Below, in pieces: positions 13,654 through 22,083 of a DNA stretch of 33,060 nt. The DNA is taken from positions 1 to 33,060 of the forward strand of contig JANQFA010000226.1 in assembly GCA_028278065.1 (NCBI GenBank), in the 5' to 3' direction. The stretch's first letter is position 1; every line of letters begins with the position of its first letter. The position numbers and the translations under genes were made by a program. The stretch comes from Myxococcota bacterium (GTDB lineage: Bacteria > Myxococcota_A > UBA9160 > JAFDET01). The notes beneath the pieces are model-generated. The model saw only the letters and a list, made by a program, of their open reading frames with translations. It made no database searches and was not told the DNA's origin.

Positions 13654-15477
13654 TCAGACCTCCAGGAGTCCGTCCCGCTCGGCAGCCGCGAAGCGCTCGC
13701 GCAACGACGCGAAGTCGGCGGCCGAGAACGGCCGGAACTCCGTGTCCCCGCGCCGGCGCCAGAAGAGCGGCGCGTCGGGCAGGCGCTCCCGGTGGAAGTG
13801 GTCGCGCTTGAGCTCGCGCACCAGGATCTTCTGGGTCTGCGTGAAGGTGAAGTCGTCCACCAGGCGCACGAAGTCCGGAAACCACTTCCGGTCCATGGCG
13901 CCCTCGCTGCACTGGGCATCGCACCAGGCGAAGAAGCGGCGTGGATCGAAGTCGCGCTCGGGCGCCAGGCGCAGCGCGACCATGACCAGCTCGTCCGAAA
14001 CGGCGCAGGGCGCACCGTAGGCCGCCGCCAGATCCACGTCGGGGTGCTCCTGGACGATGCGCGCCACCTGGGCTGCCGAGAAGTTCTCTCCGTCCTTGCG
14101 GATCCAGTCGTCGGTGCGCCCGTCGAAGAAGAGGTAGCGGCGGCCGTCGCGAAGCAGCACATGGCCCAGGTCGCCGGAGTGGTAGACCCCGTCGCGGTAC
14201 TTCGACCGGTTGGCGTCGGCGTTGTCGAAGTAGCCCTGGAAGAGGGAGGTGTCCGCCGCCCGGCGGCAGATCTCGCCGACGGCCTCCGCGTAGTTGGCGA
14301 TCTTGCCGTCGGAGTCGAGCTCGGCCGGCGGGCATTCGCGGCCCTGCTCGTCCAGGATCCTCACGGCCTCGTCCGTGATCTCTCCGACGCTCCCGCGCGG
14401 GTCCCCCTTCTTGCGGAAGGTGCTGATCGCCGCCTCGGTGGATCCGTACAGCTCGTACATCTCCTCCAGGGCGAACCAGCGCATGAAGCGGTCGATGTCC
14501 GGCGGCGAGGCTCCGTTGCCCACGGCGAAGCGCAGCCGGTTGGCGGGATTCTCGGTGATCTCGGCGCGGATCCGGTCTTCGTTCCCGCCGTACTCGGCCT
14601 CGATGGCGTTGAGCACGTAGTGGACCGGCTCGCCCACGTAGTTCCATCCGGTCACGCCGTGCTTCAGCACGTCCGGCACGAAGCCGCTGGCGCTGAAGCG
14701 CTCGCGCAGCGCCACGCTTCCGCCGACCCAGAAATTCGGAGAGACGCCCACGAACATCGAGTTCGAGTGGAAGAGCGGCATGCACGTGTAGCCGACGTCG
14801 TCGAAGCCCATCTCCGCCGCCCGCGAGACCCCGACCCCCGTGGCGAGCAGCTTGAAGTGGTTGTTGTTGATCCCCTTCGGCAGCCCCGTCGTGCCCGACG
14901 TATAGATGACCATGAGGTTGCTCTCGGGCGTGACGTCCGCCGCGGGAGCATCGAGCGAGCTGTCCGCCGCGCCGACCTCGTCGGCCACCCGTGCGAGCCA
15001 GTCGCGCTCCGGGCTCAGCTCGTCCCCGCCCGTGGCGAACACGAGCAGGTTCTCCGGATCGAGATGCTCCAGCCTCGCGACCACCTTCTCCACCTCGGGC
15101 AGGAAGCGCTCGTCCACGACCAGGACCCTGGCCCGGGACTGGTTGAGGACGCCCGCCAGGACGTCCCCGCGCAGGCCGGTGTTGACCCCGAACAGGGTGG
15201 CCCCGGCGTAGGCACAACCGCCGTAGAGCGCCAGCAGCTCGAAGTGGTTCTCGAGCAGCATGGCCACGTGGGCGGGCCGCGCATCGTCGCAGGCGCCGAG
15301 GCGACGCTGGAGGAAGTGCGCGTGGCGCACGGACTCGTCGCGGTAGCGTCGGTACGTCCAGGTCCGCTCGCCCTGGAGCAGGTAGCTCTTGCCTTCGGTC
15401 GCGGGGTGCTCGGCGCGCGCCTCGATCTGGGCGCACACCGTCATGGGTGCTTCGAATACGGGTGCAGCTCGGCTCAC
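13654..15477 (-). CDS. Acyl-CoA synthetase of the very-long-chain (FATP-like) type
   Basis: This 607-residue AMP-forming ligase should activate a fatty acid to an acyl-adenylate and then the CoA thioester. The phosphate-binding loop YTSGTTGLPKG is intact. The A5 motif is YELYGSTEAAI, A7 is YHSGDLGHVLLRDG, and A8 is GRTDDWIRKDGENFS. The C-terminal domain carries a probable catalytic Lys in TQTQKILVRELKRD. The layout is that of the FATP/very-long-chain synthetase branch; the exact chain length is not visible. The start is GTG at 15477, which follows GGAGG by four bases; an in-frame ATG at 15444 lacks a ribosome-binding site. It is the second gene of a possible khpA-ligase unit, with a 62-base gap. 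Confidence 0.85.
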   Translation of the reverse strand: MSRAAPVFEAPMTVCAQIEARAEHPATEGKSYLLQGERTWTYRRYRDESVRHAHFLQRRLGACDDARPAHVAMLLENHFELLALYGGCAYAGATLFGVNTGLRGDVLAGVLNQSRARVLVVDERFLPEVEKVVARLEHLDPENLLVFATGGDELSPERDWLARVADEVGAADSSLDAPAADVTPESNLMVIYTSGTTGLPKGINNNHFKLLATGVGVSRAAEMGFDDVGYTCMPLFHSNSMFVGVSPNFWVGGSVALRERFSASGFVPDVLKHGVTGWNYVGEPVHYVLNAIEAEYGGNEDRIRAEITENPANRLRFAVGNGASPPDIDRFMRWFALEEMYELYGSTEAAISTFRKKGDPRGSVGEITDEAVRILDEQGRECPPAELDSDGKIANYAEAVGEICRRAADTSLFQGYFDNADANRSKYRDGVYHSGDLGHVLLRDGRRYLFFDGRTDDWIRKDGENFSAAQVARIVQEHPDVDLAAAYGAPCAVSDELVMVALRLAPERDFDPRRFFAWCDAQCSEGAMDRKWFPDFVRLVDDFTFTQTQKILVRELKRDHFHRERLPDAPLFWRRRGDTEFRPFSAADFASLRERFAAAERDGLLEV

Positions 15478-15539
15478 GTCTCCTCCGGGCCTTGAACGGC
15501 GCGTAGTCTGACGCGGCGCAGGCCGGAGCGCGAGCCCCC

Positions 15540-15773
15540 CTAGTGCTCGATGATCTCGAGGATGTAGCGCTTCTTCTCTTTGCCAGACGCCGCAGCCATC
15601 AGCGTGCGGATGGCCGAGGCATGGGCGCCGCCCTTCCCGATCACCTTCCCGAGATCTTCCTTCGCGACCCGGAGCTCGAGCACGTGCGCGTGGTCGCCGT
15701 GCACCTCGTTGATGCTCACCTCGTCGGGCTTGTCCACCAGAGCCCTCACGATCTGCTCGATCAGCGGCTTCAT
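15540..15773 (-). CDS. khpA: KH-domain RNA-binding protein KhpA
   Basis: This 77-residue protein is a single KH domain. The GxxG loop appears as KVIGKGGAHASAIRTL, preceded by LELRVAKEDLG, as in KhpA (YlqC). KhpA binds RNA, often as a partner of KhpB (Jag), and influences cell size and division in Gram-positives. The ATG at 15773 is supported by GGAGG five bases upstream; a GTG at 15785 overlaps that site and is rejected. In most bacteria khpA sits between rpsP and rimM/trmD. Here it is next to an acyl-CoA synthetase and an HprK-like gene, so the usual operon has been lost or this is a second copy. Confidence 0.9.
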   Translation of the reverse strand: MKPLIEQIVRALVDKPDEVSINEVHGDHAHVLELRVAKEDLGKVIGKGGAHASAIRTLMAAASGKEKKRYILEIIEH

Positions 15774-15929
15774 CGCCACCTCCACAACAGATTGGCGCCA
15801 ACCCTCTCCGGGCTATCGCGCCGCAGCGGGTGCGTCGGCTCGCACGTCAGGATGCAAGTCTACGCCTCCGGACGGCGAAAGAGCAGGGGAAAGTGGCCCC
15901 AGTGCGCCAGTCCGGGCGGGGGGCCGGGC

Positions 15930-16823
15930 TCAGGCGGCGCGGGCCAGATCGCCCGGGCGCACCCGGGGCAGCCCGAAGGCCTCCCGGAGGAGCGCGGCAG
16001 GCTCGTTCCACACCCCCTGCGCGACCGGGATCCGCTCGGCCAGGCGCTCCACGGTGGCCAGGGCCCCCTCGTGGGCGCCCGGGTCGTCGAAGGGACGGAT
16101 TACACCCAGCAGCGACGCCACGGCCTCGGCATCGGCCAGGGCGGATAGCCCCAGAGCCGCTCCCGCGCGGATCAGCACGACCCCCTCGAGACGGGCCGAG
16201 CCCGTCGCCCCGGGCTCGGACCAGGGCGTGGGGTGCGCGCGGAAGCCGGTTCCCTCCGAGCGCACGGCGACGACCCGGTCCGCCATCAGCCGCGCCCCCG
16301 GCAGCGCCCGGACGGCCCCGGCCAGGGCGCGCTTGCCCGCGCCGGCGCCGCCGGCAAAGAGCACGGCGCGGCCGTCCAGGACGACCGCGCAGGCGGGAAT
16401 CAGGAGGCCTCCGGCACGCGCCAGCCGATGCCGTACGATCCAGCGGTCGAGCGGCGCCGCGAGCGGGTAGGCGCAGCGCCGAGCGGCCGGCGACTCGCTG
16501 TCGACGATGACGATGCCCTCGCGCAGGTCGCGGTCGAAGCGCGCCTCGCGCTCCACGTGCCCGTTGCGGCGATGCAGGACCTGAAAGCCGTCGGCGAAGC
16601 CGCGCGCCTCGAGCCGATCGCGCGCGCCAGCGGCCGAGAGATCGGGACGACGGCTGCGATCCGCGCGGCCGACGCACACCCCGAGATGCAGGTCCGGCTC
16701 GGCGGGCGGGGTCGCGAAGGCGGCGGCGGGCTCGCCGCAGAAGCGCCAGGGCAGCGCCGGCGGCGCTTCGATGGCGATCTGGAGGCCCCCGATCGAGACC
16801 CCCACCAGACGCGTGCGACCCAT
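15930..16823 (-). CDS. HPr-kinase-like P-loop protein with altered Walker A
   Basis: This 297-residue protein has the fold pattern of HprK-related proteins. A beta-rich N-terminal half (residues ~1-125) is followed by a P-loop domain starting GLLIPACAVVLDGRAVLFAGGAGAGKRAL. HprK-type loops normally end GKS or GKT. Here the Mg2+-binding Ser/Thr is Arg, so kinase activity is doubtful. An acidic patch (LMADRVVAV) matches the position of the Walker B-like strand. Family members act as Ser kinases or in peptide and cell-envelope gene clusters; the present role is unknown. The ATG at 16823 follows GGGGGAAG. It lies downstream of the alpha-mannosidase gene on the same strand, with a strong hairpin in the 116-base gap. 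Confidence 0.6.
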   Translation of the reverse strand: MGRTRLVGVSIGGLQIAIEAPPALPWRFCGEPAAAFATPPAEPDLHLGVCVGRADRSRRPDLSAAGARDRLEARGFADGFQVLHRRNGHVEREARFDRDLREGIVIVDSESPAARRCAYPLAAPLDRWIVRHRLARAGGLLIPACAVVLDGRAVLFAGGAGAGKRALAGAVRALPGARLMADRVVAVRSEGTGFRAHPTPWSEPGATGSARLEGVVLIRAGAALGLSALADAEAVASLLGVIRPFDDPGAHEGALATVERLAERIPVAQGVWNEPAALLREAFGLPRVRPGDLARAA

Positions 16824-16873
16824 GTCCGTCTTCCCCCTTCCGCCCTCCTTCGGCTCCGGCGGGGACGGACTTG

Positions 16874-16908
16874 AGCCCGATCCCGAAGCTTTCCGACGGG
16901 TTCGGGCT
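16874..16908. repeat. Long hairpin between mannosidase and HprK-like genes
   Basis: Arms 16874-16885 and 16897-16908 pair over 12 positions with a single T-T mismatch, closing an 11-base loop. No T-run follows on the minus strand, so it is more likely an mRNA stability or processing element, or a weak terminator. Confidence 0.55.
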
Positions 16909-16939
16909 GCCGCCTGCGCGCCGCTGAGCGGCCGGTCCG

Positions 16940-19792
16940 CTAGCGGGCCCGCAGAGCCAGGATCCGATGCGGGCCCAGCTTCGCCCGCACGGCACCCGGG
17001 CCGTCGGGCACGAGGGCATCGCTCTCCACGGGACGGTCCGCCAGGTCGGTGGCCTCGAGGGTCTCCGCGGGCGCGCCGGTCCAGGCGATGCGGGCCTCCA
17101 GCGCGTCCCCGGAGCTGTTCCAGACCCGCAGCGCGGGTCGCGCGCCCGGCCGCGGCTCCAGCGCGGAGACGACCACCCGCGGATCGTCGACCTCGACCAG
17201 ACGCGAGCCGTCCTCCAGCGGTCCATCGCCCTCGACCCCGGGCAGCGCCACCGGCGGGTGTGCGAAGCCGTGCGCCCTCACCAGGCGGTCGGGCGCGCCC
17301 GGCTCGTGCAGGAAGAGCGCGAGCTCGTGCTCGTGGCGGCCCGGTACCTGGGCACCAGGAGTCGGCAGACCCGGCCCGGCGTGCCCGGGGCGCAGCACCA
17401 GGTCGTCGCGCGAGAGCCAGCCGATCGCGCGCAGCAGGGTGACCGCCAGGCTCGAGCCGCCATCGGGCTCCGAGACCGCCTCCACCTCGGCCGCACCGCG
17501 GTGGGCGACACAGAGCCCGCGCGAGCCGTCGTCGATGCTGGCGAAGGCACGCTGCGGCACCGCCCCGATGGGCTCCTCGGCCGGCGCCGGCTCCGCTCTC
17601 TCGCGCTCCGCCACCAGCGGCCGCTGGGCGATCTCGAAGGCCGACTCGACCTCGAAGCGCCTCGCCGCGAAGGGCGCACGGACGTGCAGACGCAGGCGCT
17701 GGTCCTGCGCGGTGTTGTCGCAGGAGAAGTCCACGTCGACGCGATCGCTGCCTGCATGGAGACGCAGGCGGAGGCGCACGGGCAGGGCCGCGCGCCGCTC
17801 CGAGCGCCTGGCGCGGTCCGGCGCCAGACCCGCGGGAACCCGGTAGCGCGCATCGATCTCCACGCCCACCTCGGCTTCGCCCAGGCGCGCCGGACGCACC
17901 CGAACGCGCTCCGGTCGCTCCACCGGAACGTCCCCCGCGACCGGGTCGAAGTTGTACTCGTCGCCGCGATCGCCCTCGCTCACCACCCGCAGTGCATCGA
18001 CGATGCGCACCCCGTCCCGGTGCCGAAGCAGGACGTGCCCCTCGGCGTCGCACTCGATCCGCCAGTACTCGTTCTCCGCGAAGGCGCCCCGCCCCAGACG
18101 GCCGCTGGCGATCGCCGTATCCGAGACCGGGCGCGCCCGCCCGGGCGCCAGGCGGTAGACGCGCAGGCCGTGACCGGGCAGCGAGTCGGCGAAGCGCAGA
18201 CGCGCGCGCGGCGCGAAGGTCACCCGGATGTCGAAGTGCGCCAGATCTTCGCGCGCGAGGACCCGGTCGAGGCGCGCCTTCGCCGCGGCCACGTCGTAGC
18301 CCGTGTAGAACTCGGAGATGCGGACGTGGATGTCCAGGGTGTCCCCGCGCACCTCGTGGCGGATCCAGCGGATCGGGTTTCCCGCGTAGGTCTCGCCGAT
18401 CGAGTCGAGGACCAGGGGTGCCGCTCCCTTGGGCAGCGCGATCCGGAAGACCTCCATCTCGGGGACCACATCCTCGAGATGGACCGGGATCCGCCCGCCT
18501 CGCGCGTCGCGGAGGTGGAAGCTGCGCGGCCGACCCTCCGGCCCCAGCGGGGCCTCGAGCTCGAGACGGGCATCGACCACGCCAGGGCCCGCGGCGTTCG
18601 GGTTCCAGACCAGGAGCGGCTCGCCGGCGCCCCGGCCGAAGCCCCGCGCGGGTACGGCCACATTCCGGGCGAGGCGCCCGCCCACCTGACGCAGATGGGT
18701 ATCTGCGATCTCGCGCACACGCGCGAAGCGGGTGTCCATCTGGTCGTGAACCGGGTCGATCGAGCAGCCGCAGATGGAGTCGTGCGGGTGGTTCTCGAGA
18801 GCCACGCGCCAGGCCAGCTCGAGCACGTCGGTATCGGCCTCGCCGCCCAGCTCGCCCAGCCAGGCGGCCAGAGGCTCGAGCACCCGCGTGAGCAACGTGT
18901 CGTTGTGGAAGTCCGCCCGCTTCTGGGGCATGCGCGCCGAAGCGCAGCCGGGGAGGAGCGGCGACCGGAGACCCGAACGCAGCTCCCCGCGGTGCAGCGA
19001 GAGGTCCGCGGGCGCCTCCTCGCGCAGTCGTTCCAGGTACCCGGGCAGCGTCCCGATCTCGATCGTGAGCCCCTCGAGGTGGCCGGCGACCTCGTCGAGC
19101 GCCGCCGGCAGGCCCGGCTGGGGCTGGAGGTGGTCGGAGCCGTTCATCAGGAGCAGCGTCGGCGTCGTGGCGAACTCGCCGAGCGCGCCGATCGCGAGCC
19201 GCAGGCGATGGGCGAGCCCGTCGGGGGCGACGGGAAGCTGGGCGGCGTTGCCGTAGCCGTGAGGCAGCCAGGCCGTCAGCACCCGGCTGCCGTCGGGGGC
19301 CTCCCAGTGGAACGGGGTGGTCTCGACGTCCGCACCCACGCCCCGCCACAGGACCGCCGCGTCGAAGCCGAATCCGGCGAAGATCTGCGGAAGCTGACCG
19401 ACGTGACCGAACTGGTCGGGGACGTACCCCAGGCGCATCGAGCCGCCCACGGCGTCGGCCTTGCGCAGCCCGAGCCGCAGGTTTCGCACCAGCGCCTCGC
19501 CCGACACCAGCCACTCGTCGGGCAGCACGAACCAGGGCCCCACCAGGAGCCGCCCGTCGCGCACCAGCTTCTCCAGGCGCTCGCGCGCCTGGGGCCGCAC
19601 CTCCAGGTAGTCCTCCACCACGATCGCCTGCCCGTCGAGCATGAAGTGGCGGTACGCCGGGTCCCCCTCGAGGATGTCGAGGAGCCGGTCGACGAGCGCG
19701 ACCAGCCGATAGCGGAACTCCTCGTGGGTCCGATACCACTCCCGATCCCAGTGGGTGTGGGGAACCACGACCAGATGATGGTGGGTCTGCAT
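16940..19792 (-). CDS. Glycoside hydrolase family 38 alpha-mannosidase (or mannosylglycerate hydrolase)
   Basis: This 950-residue enzyme should cleave alpha-mannosides with retention, using a zinc ion. The N-terminal motif PHTHWDREW supplies zinc ligands His14 and Asp16. GYVPDQFGHVGQLPQI holds the nucleophile Asp126. NHPHDSICGCSIDPVHDQM (residues ~334-352) supplies the third zinc His and is typical of the bacterial MngB-like branch. A three-helix domain and a long C-terminal beta-sandwich region complete the GH38 layout. There is no signal sequence, so it should act in the cytoplasm, on imported oligosaccharides or 2-O-mannosylglycerate. No transporter or phosphotransferase gene is adjacent. 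The ATG at 19792 is chosen because it begins the conserved strand directly; its ribosome-binding site is weak. It is divergent from mgtE. Confidence 0.92.
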   Translation of the reverse strand: MQTHHHLVVVPHTHWDREWYRTHEEFRYRLVALVDRLLDILEGDPAYRHFMLDGQAIVVEDYLEVRPQARERLEKLVRDGRLLVGPWFVLPDEWLVSGEALVRNLRLGLRKADAVGGSMRLGYVPDQFGHVGQLPQIFAGFGFDAAVLWRGVGADVETTPFHWEAPDGSRVLTAWLPHGYGNAAQLPVAPDGLAHRLRLAIGALGEFATTPTLLLMNGSDHLQPQPGLPAALDEVAGHLEGLTIEIGTLPGYLERLREEAPADLSLHRGELRSGLRSPLLPGCASARMPQKRADFHNDTLLTRVLEPLAAWLGELGGEADTDVLELAWRVALENHPHDSICGCSIDPVHDQMDTRFARVREIADTHLRQVGGRLARNVAVPARGFGRGAGEPLLVWNPNAAGPGVVDARLELEAPLGPEGRPRSFHLRDARGGRIPVHLEDVVPEMEVFRIALPKGAAPLVLDSIGETYAGNPIRWIRHEVRGDTLDIHVRISEFYTGYDVAAAKARLDRVLAREDLAHFDIRVTFAPRARLRFADSLPGHGLRVYRLAPGRARPVSDTAIASGRLGRGAFAENEYWRIECDAEGHVLLRHRDGVRIVDALRVVSEGDRGDEYNFDPVAGDVPVERPERVRVRPARLGEAEVGVEIDARYRVPAGLAPDRARRSERRAALPVRLRLRLHAGSDRVDVDFSCDNTAQDQRLRLHVRAPFAARRFEVESAFEIAQRPLVAERERAEPAPAEEPIGAVPQRAFASIDDGSRGLCVAHRGAAEVEAVSEPDGGSSLAVTLLRAIGWLSRDDLVLRPGHAGPGLPTPGAQVPGRHEHELALFLHEPGAPDRLVRAHGFAHPPVALPGVEGDGPLEDGSRLVEVDDPRVVVSALEPRPGARPALRVWNSSGDALEARIAWTGAPAETLEATDLADRPVESDALVPDGPGAVRAKLGPHRILALRAR

Positions 19793-19873
19793 CGTCCCGG
19801 ATCCTACCGCTGATCCACCCCTAATACGGGGTAGAGGTTCGGCCGAAACTCTGGTAGGTATCCGGCGGAAAAG

Positions 19874-19975
19874 ATGGATCAGGACACCACAGAGAGCGAT
19901 TCGCGGCCCGAGCCGCAACCTAGCAACGCAGCCGTCCCCGTCCGCGCGGGCGGCTCGAGCGCGCCGACCGCCTAG
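19874..19975 (+). CDS. Possible leader peptide upstream of mgtE
   Basis: A 33-codon open frame starts with ATG at 19874 and ends with TAG 44 bases before mgtE. Its first 16 codons (MDQDTTESDSRPEPQP) contain eight Asp, Glu or Pro residues. This recalls MgtL and related leaders of Mg2+ transporter genes, whose acidic/proline stretches destabilise ribosomes at low Mg2+. The ribosome-binding site is weak (GGAA close to the ATG). Two hairpins follow the stop directly. No homologue is known to me; the role is an inference from position and composition. Confidence 0.3.
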   Translation: MDQDTTESDSRPEPQPSNAAVPVRAGGSSAPTA

Positions 19976-19977
19976 GC

Positions 19978-20011
19978 GCTCCCGGCCGGGAGCCCGCGGC
20001 GCAGGCGCGGG
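19978..20011 (+). promoter_or_regulatory. Paired hairpins before mgtE, second one covering its ribosome-binding site
   Basis: GCTCCCGGCCGGGAGC (19978-19993) is a perfect palindrome two bases after the leader stop. CCCGCG/CGCGGG (19993-19998 and 20006-20011) forms a second hairpin. Its 3' arm overlaps the GGGAA before the mgtE ATG. The two share base 19993. Control of mgtE translation is plausible but unproven. Confidence 0.4.
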
Positions 20012-20019
20012 AACTCGGC

Positions 20020-21372
20020 ATGGCACCGACCGAGGTCACAGCCCGGATTCTGCGTCGGCTCCTGGCGAGCGGCGTCACCAGTCGCGCCGAGCGCCTGCTG
20101 GCCCGGGTGCATCCCGCCGACCTCGGCCCCCTCTTCGCCGATCTCACCCCCGACGAGATCCGGCGCGTGGTGGATCTCCTCTTCGGCCAGCACCGCGCCG
20201 CCAACACCCTGCGGGAGCTCCCTCCGGAGCTGCTGCCCCAGGTCTTCGAGGCGCTCTCGGACGAGCGGCTCGCAGCGGTCTTCGGTCGTCTCGAGATCGA
20301 CGACATGATGGAGCTGGCCGACCAGCTCGACGAGGAGCGCCACGACCGGATCCTCACGCTCCTCCCCGCCCACAAGCGCGAGGAGCTGCGCAAGCACGAG
20401 CTCTATCCGGAGGACTCGGCGGGCCGCGTCATGACCACGAGCTTCCTGTCGGTCGACGAGAAGATGACCGCCCAGGAGGCCATCGAGCACATCCGCGCCT
20501 TCGGAGAGGAGAGCGACGCCGTCCTCTACGTGTACGTGGTGGATGGTGCGGGCCGGCTCCAGGGCACCGTCCCGATCCGCCGCCTCGTCGCCGCACGACC
20601 CGACCGACCCTGTGGCGAGTTCATGATCCGCGAGGCGATCTCGGCTCGGGTGGACGCCGACCAGGAGGAAGTGGCCCAGCTGGTGGCCCGCTACAACCTC
20701 CTGGCCATCCCGATCACGGACCCGGACGACAAGCTCCTGGGCGTGATCACCGTCGACGACGTGATCGAGGTGATCACCGAGGAGGCCACCGAGGACATCT
20801 ACAACCTGGCCGGCCTCAGCGACGAGGACCGGGTCTTCAGCCCGGCCGGCACCTCGGTGCGCAAGCGGCTGCCCTGGACCATCCTCAACCTGGGCGCCGT
20901 CTTCGTGGCCGCCTCGGTCGTGGGCCTCTTCGAGCACACCCTGGATCGCATCGTCGGGCTTGCGGTCTTCATGCCGGTCATCAACGGAATGGGCGGCAAC
21001 GGGGGCGTCCAGGCCCTCACCGTGGTGACCCGCGCGATGGCCCTCGGCGAGATCGAGTTCTCGAGCGGCCTGCGGGCCGTCGGCAAGGAGCTCATGGTGG
21101 GTCTGGCCATCGGCCTGGTGGCGGGGCTCCTGGCCGGTGGCGTGGCCTGGCTCTGGCAGGGCAACCCCTGGATCGGCGTGGTCCTGGCCGTCGCCATGGT
21201 CATCACCATGGCCACCGCCGGTCTGCTGGGCGCGGCCGTGCCCGTGGTGCTGAAGGCCCTGCGTCAGGATCCGGCACTCGGATCCGGCGTCGTGGTCGTC
21301 ACCATCACCGACGCCTTCGGCCTCTTCTGCTTCCTGGGGCTCGGCACCCTGCTCCTGGACCGCCTCGTCTAG
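20020..21372 (+). CDS. mgtE: Magnesium transporter MgtE
   Basis: This 450-residue protein is a Mg2+ channel/transporter of the inner membrane. The N-terminal superhelical domain (residues ~1-125) contains DLGPLFADLTPDEIRRV and LPAHKREELRKHELYPEDSAG. Two CBS domains follow (~130-255), in which GVITVDDVIEVI closes the second. A plug-like helix and five membrane helices (~285-450) follow. The conserved pore region is PVINGMGGNGGVQALT, and the C-terminal helices include VVVTITDAFGLF. The cytosolic domains sense Mg2+ and close the pore when it is abundant. The ATG at 20020 has GGGAA six bases upstream. The gene converges on the glutaredoxin-like gene with a 15-base gap. A possible leader peptide and hairpins precede it. 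Confidence 0.95.
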   Translation: MAPTEVTARILRRLLASGVTSRAERLLARVHPADLGPLFADLTPDEIRRVVDLLFGQHRAANTLRELPPELLPQVFEALSDERLAAVFGRLEIDDMMELADQLDEERHDRILTLLPAHKREELRKHELYPEDSAGRVMTTSFLSVDEKMTAQEAIEHIRAFGEESDAVLYVYVVDGAGRLQGTVPIRRLVAARPDRPCGEFMIREAISARVDADQEEVAQLVARYNLLAIPITDPDDKLLGVITVDDVIEVITEEATEDIYNLAGLSDEDRVFSPAGTSVRKRLPWTILNLGAVFVAASVVGLFEHTLDRIVGLAVFMPVINGMGGNGGVQALTVVTRAMALGEIEFSSGLRAVGKELMVGLAIGLVAGLLAGGVAWLWQGNPWIGVVLAVAMVITMATAGLLGAAVPVVLKALRQDPALGSGVVVVTITDAFGLFCFLGLGTLLLDRLV

Positions 21373-21387
21373 GAGCGGGCTCCCGGG

Positions 21388-22083
21388 CTAGGCGAGGTAG
21401 GTGTCCTCGAGGTAGGCGACGATGTCCGCCGACTCGAAGAGCTCGACTCCGGTGTTGGGATCGGCGAGGTACGGGACCTGCATGCGCCCGGAGCGCTCGA
21501 CGAAGGCGGCTCGGCTCGGGCTCACCTTGCCCACGTTGTGGAGGAGGTACGGGATCTCCAGCTCGCTGAGCGTCTCACGCACCATCCGGCAGTAGGGCGA
21601 CGCCTCGAAGCTCCACAGCTCGAGCGGAGATTCCGGCGCGCGCGCGCGGCGATAGTGGATCCCCCTGCCGGGTCGTGCGAGGCCCGGGAGCGCCGCTCCC
21701 GCGTTGGTCAGCAGCCCCAGCGAGAGCAGCAGCGGCACCCCGCCGTCGCCATAGGTCTCGTACAGGTAGGAGACGATCGCGTCGGACTCGTACATCTCCT
21801 TCCCGGTATTGGGATCGACGAGATACGGAAACTGGGCCTTCCCGCCGCGTCGCTTCACCTCTTCGCGGAAGCGGGGCCCCTGCTTCGGGCAGGGGTGGAC
21901 GAGCGCCTCGAGGTCGAGCTGGGTGAGGGCCTCCCGCGCCTTGCGGCAGTAGGGGCAGCCCTCGAACTCGTAGAGGTGCACGGGTGCCTCGGGGCGGCGG
22001 CCGAGGGCACCGCTGCTCAAGCCCGACGGCACGCGCAGCAGGGTTGCGACGAAGGAGCTGCCGACGTCGAGCACTCGGTTCAT
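21388..22083 (-). CDS. Tandem glutaredoxin/GST-N-terminal-domain protein
   Basis: This 231-residue protein contains two thioredoxin-fold GST_N/glutaredoxin-like domains in tandem. The first (residues ~36-115) has the redox motif CPYC in YEFEGCPYCRKAREAL and ends FPYLVDPNTGKEMYESDAIVSYL. The second (~150-231) has SPYC in SFEASPYCRMVRETL, so it keeps only one cysteine, and ends VPYLADPNTGVELFESADIVAYL. Similar double-domain proteins occur in cyanobacteria and plant chloroplasts. Their thiol substrates are not firmly known. No GST C-terminal helical domain is present. The ATG at 22083 follows GAGGAGG by five bases, a very strong site. It appears to be a single-gene unit, convergent with mgtE. 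Confidence 0.85.
   Translation of the reverse strand: MNRVLDVGSSFVATLLRVPSGLSSGALGRRPEAPVHLYEFEGCPYCRKAREALTQLDLEALVHPCPKQGPRFREEVKRRGGKAQFPYLVDPNTGKEMYESDAIVSYLYETYGDGGVPLLLSLGLLTNAGAALPGLARPGRGIHYRRARAPESPLELWSFEASPYCRMVRETLSELEIPYLLHNVGKVSPSRAAFVERSGRMQVPYLADPNTGVELFESADIVAYLEDTYLA

Noticed and set aside
13531-15495. Plus-strand open frame of about 654 codons opposite the acyl-CoA synthetase
   Set aside because: Shadow frame with no recognisable motif; the ligase signatures are on the other strand.
16967-19813. Plus-strand open frame of about 948 codons opposite the alpha-mannosidase
   Set aside because: Shadow frame. The minus strand carries all GH38 motifs in order; the plus frame has none.
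19793-20019. M-box (ykoK) Mg2+ riboswitch before mgtE
   Set aside because: The interval is short, and I could not find the conserved M-box core; the small ORF plus two hairpins explains more of the sequence.
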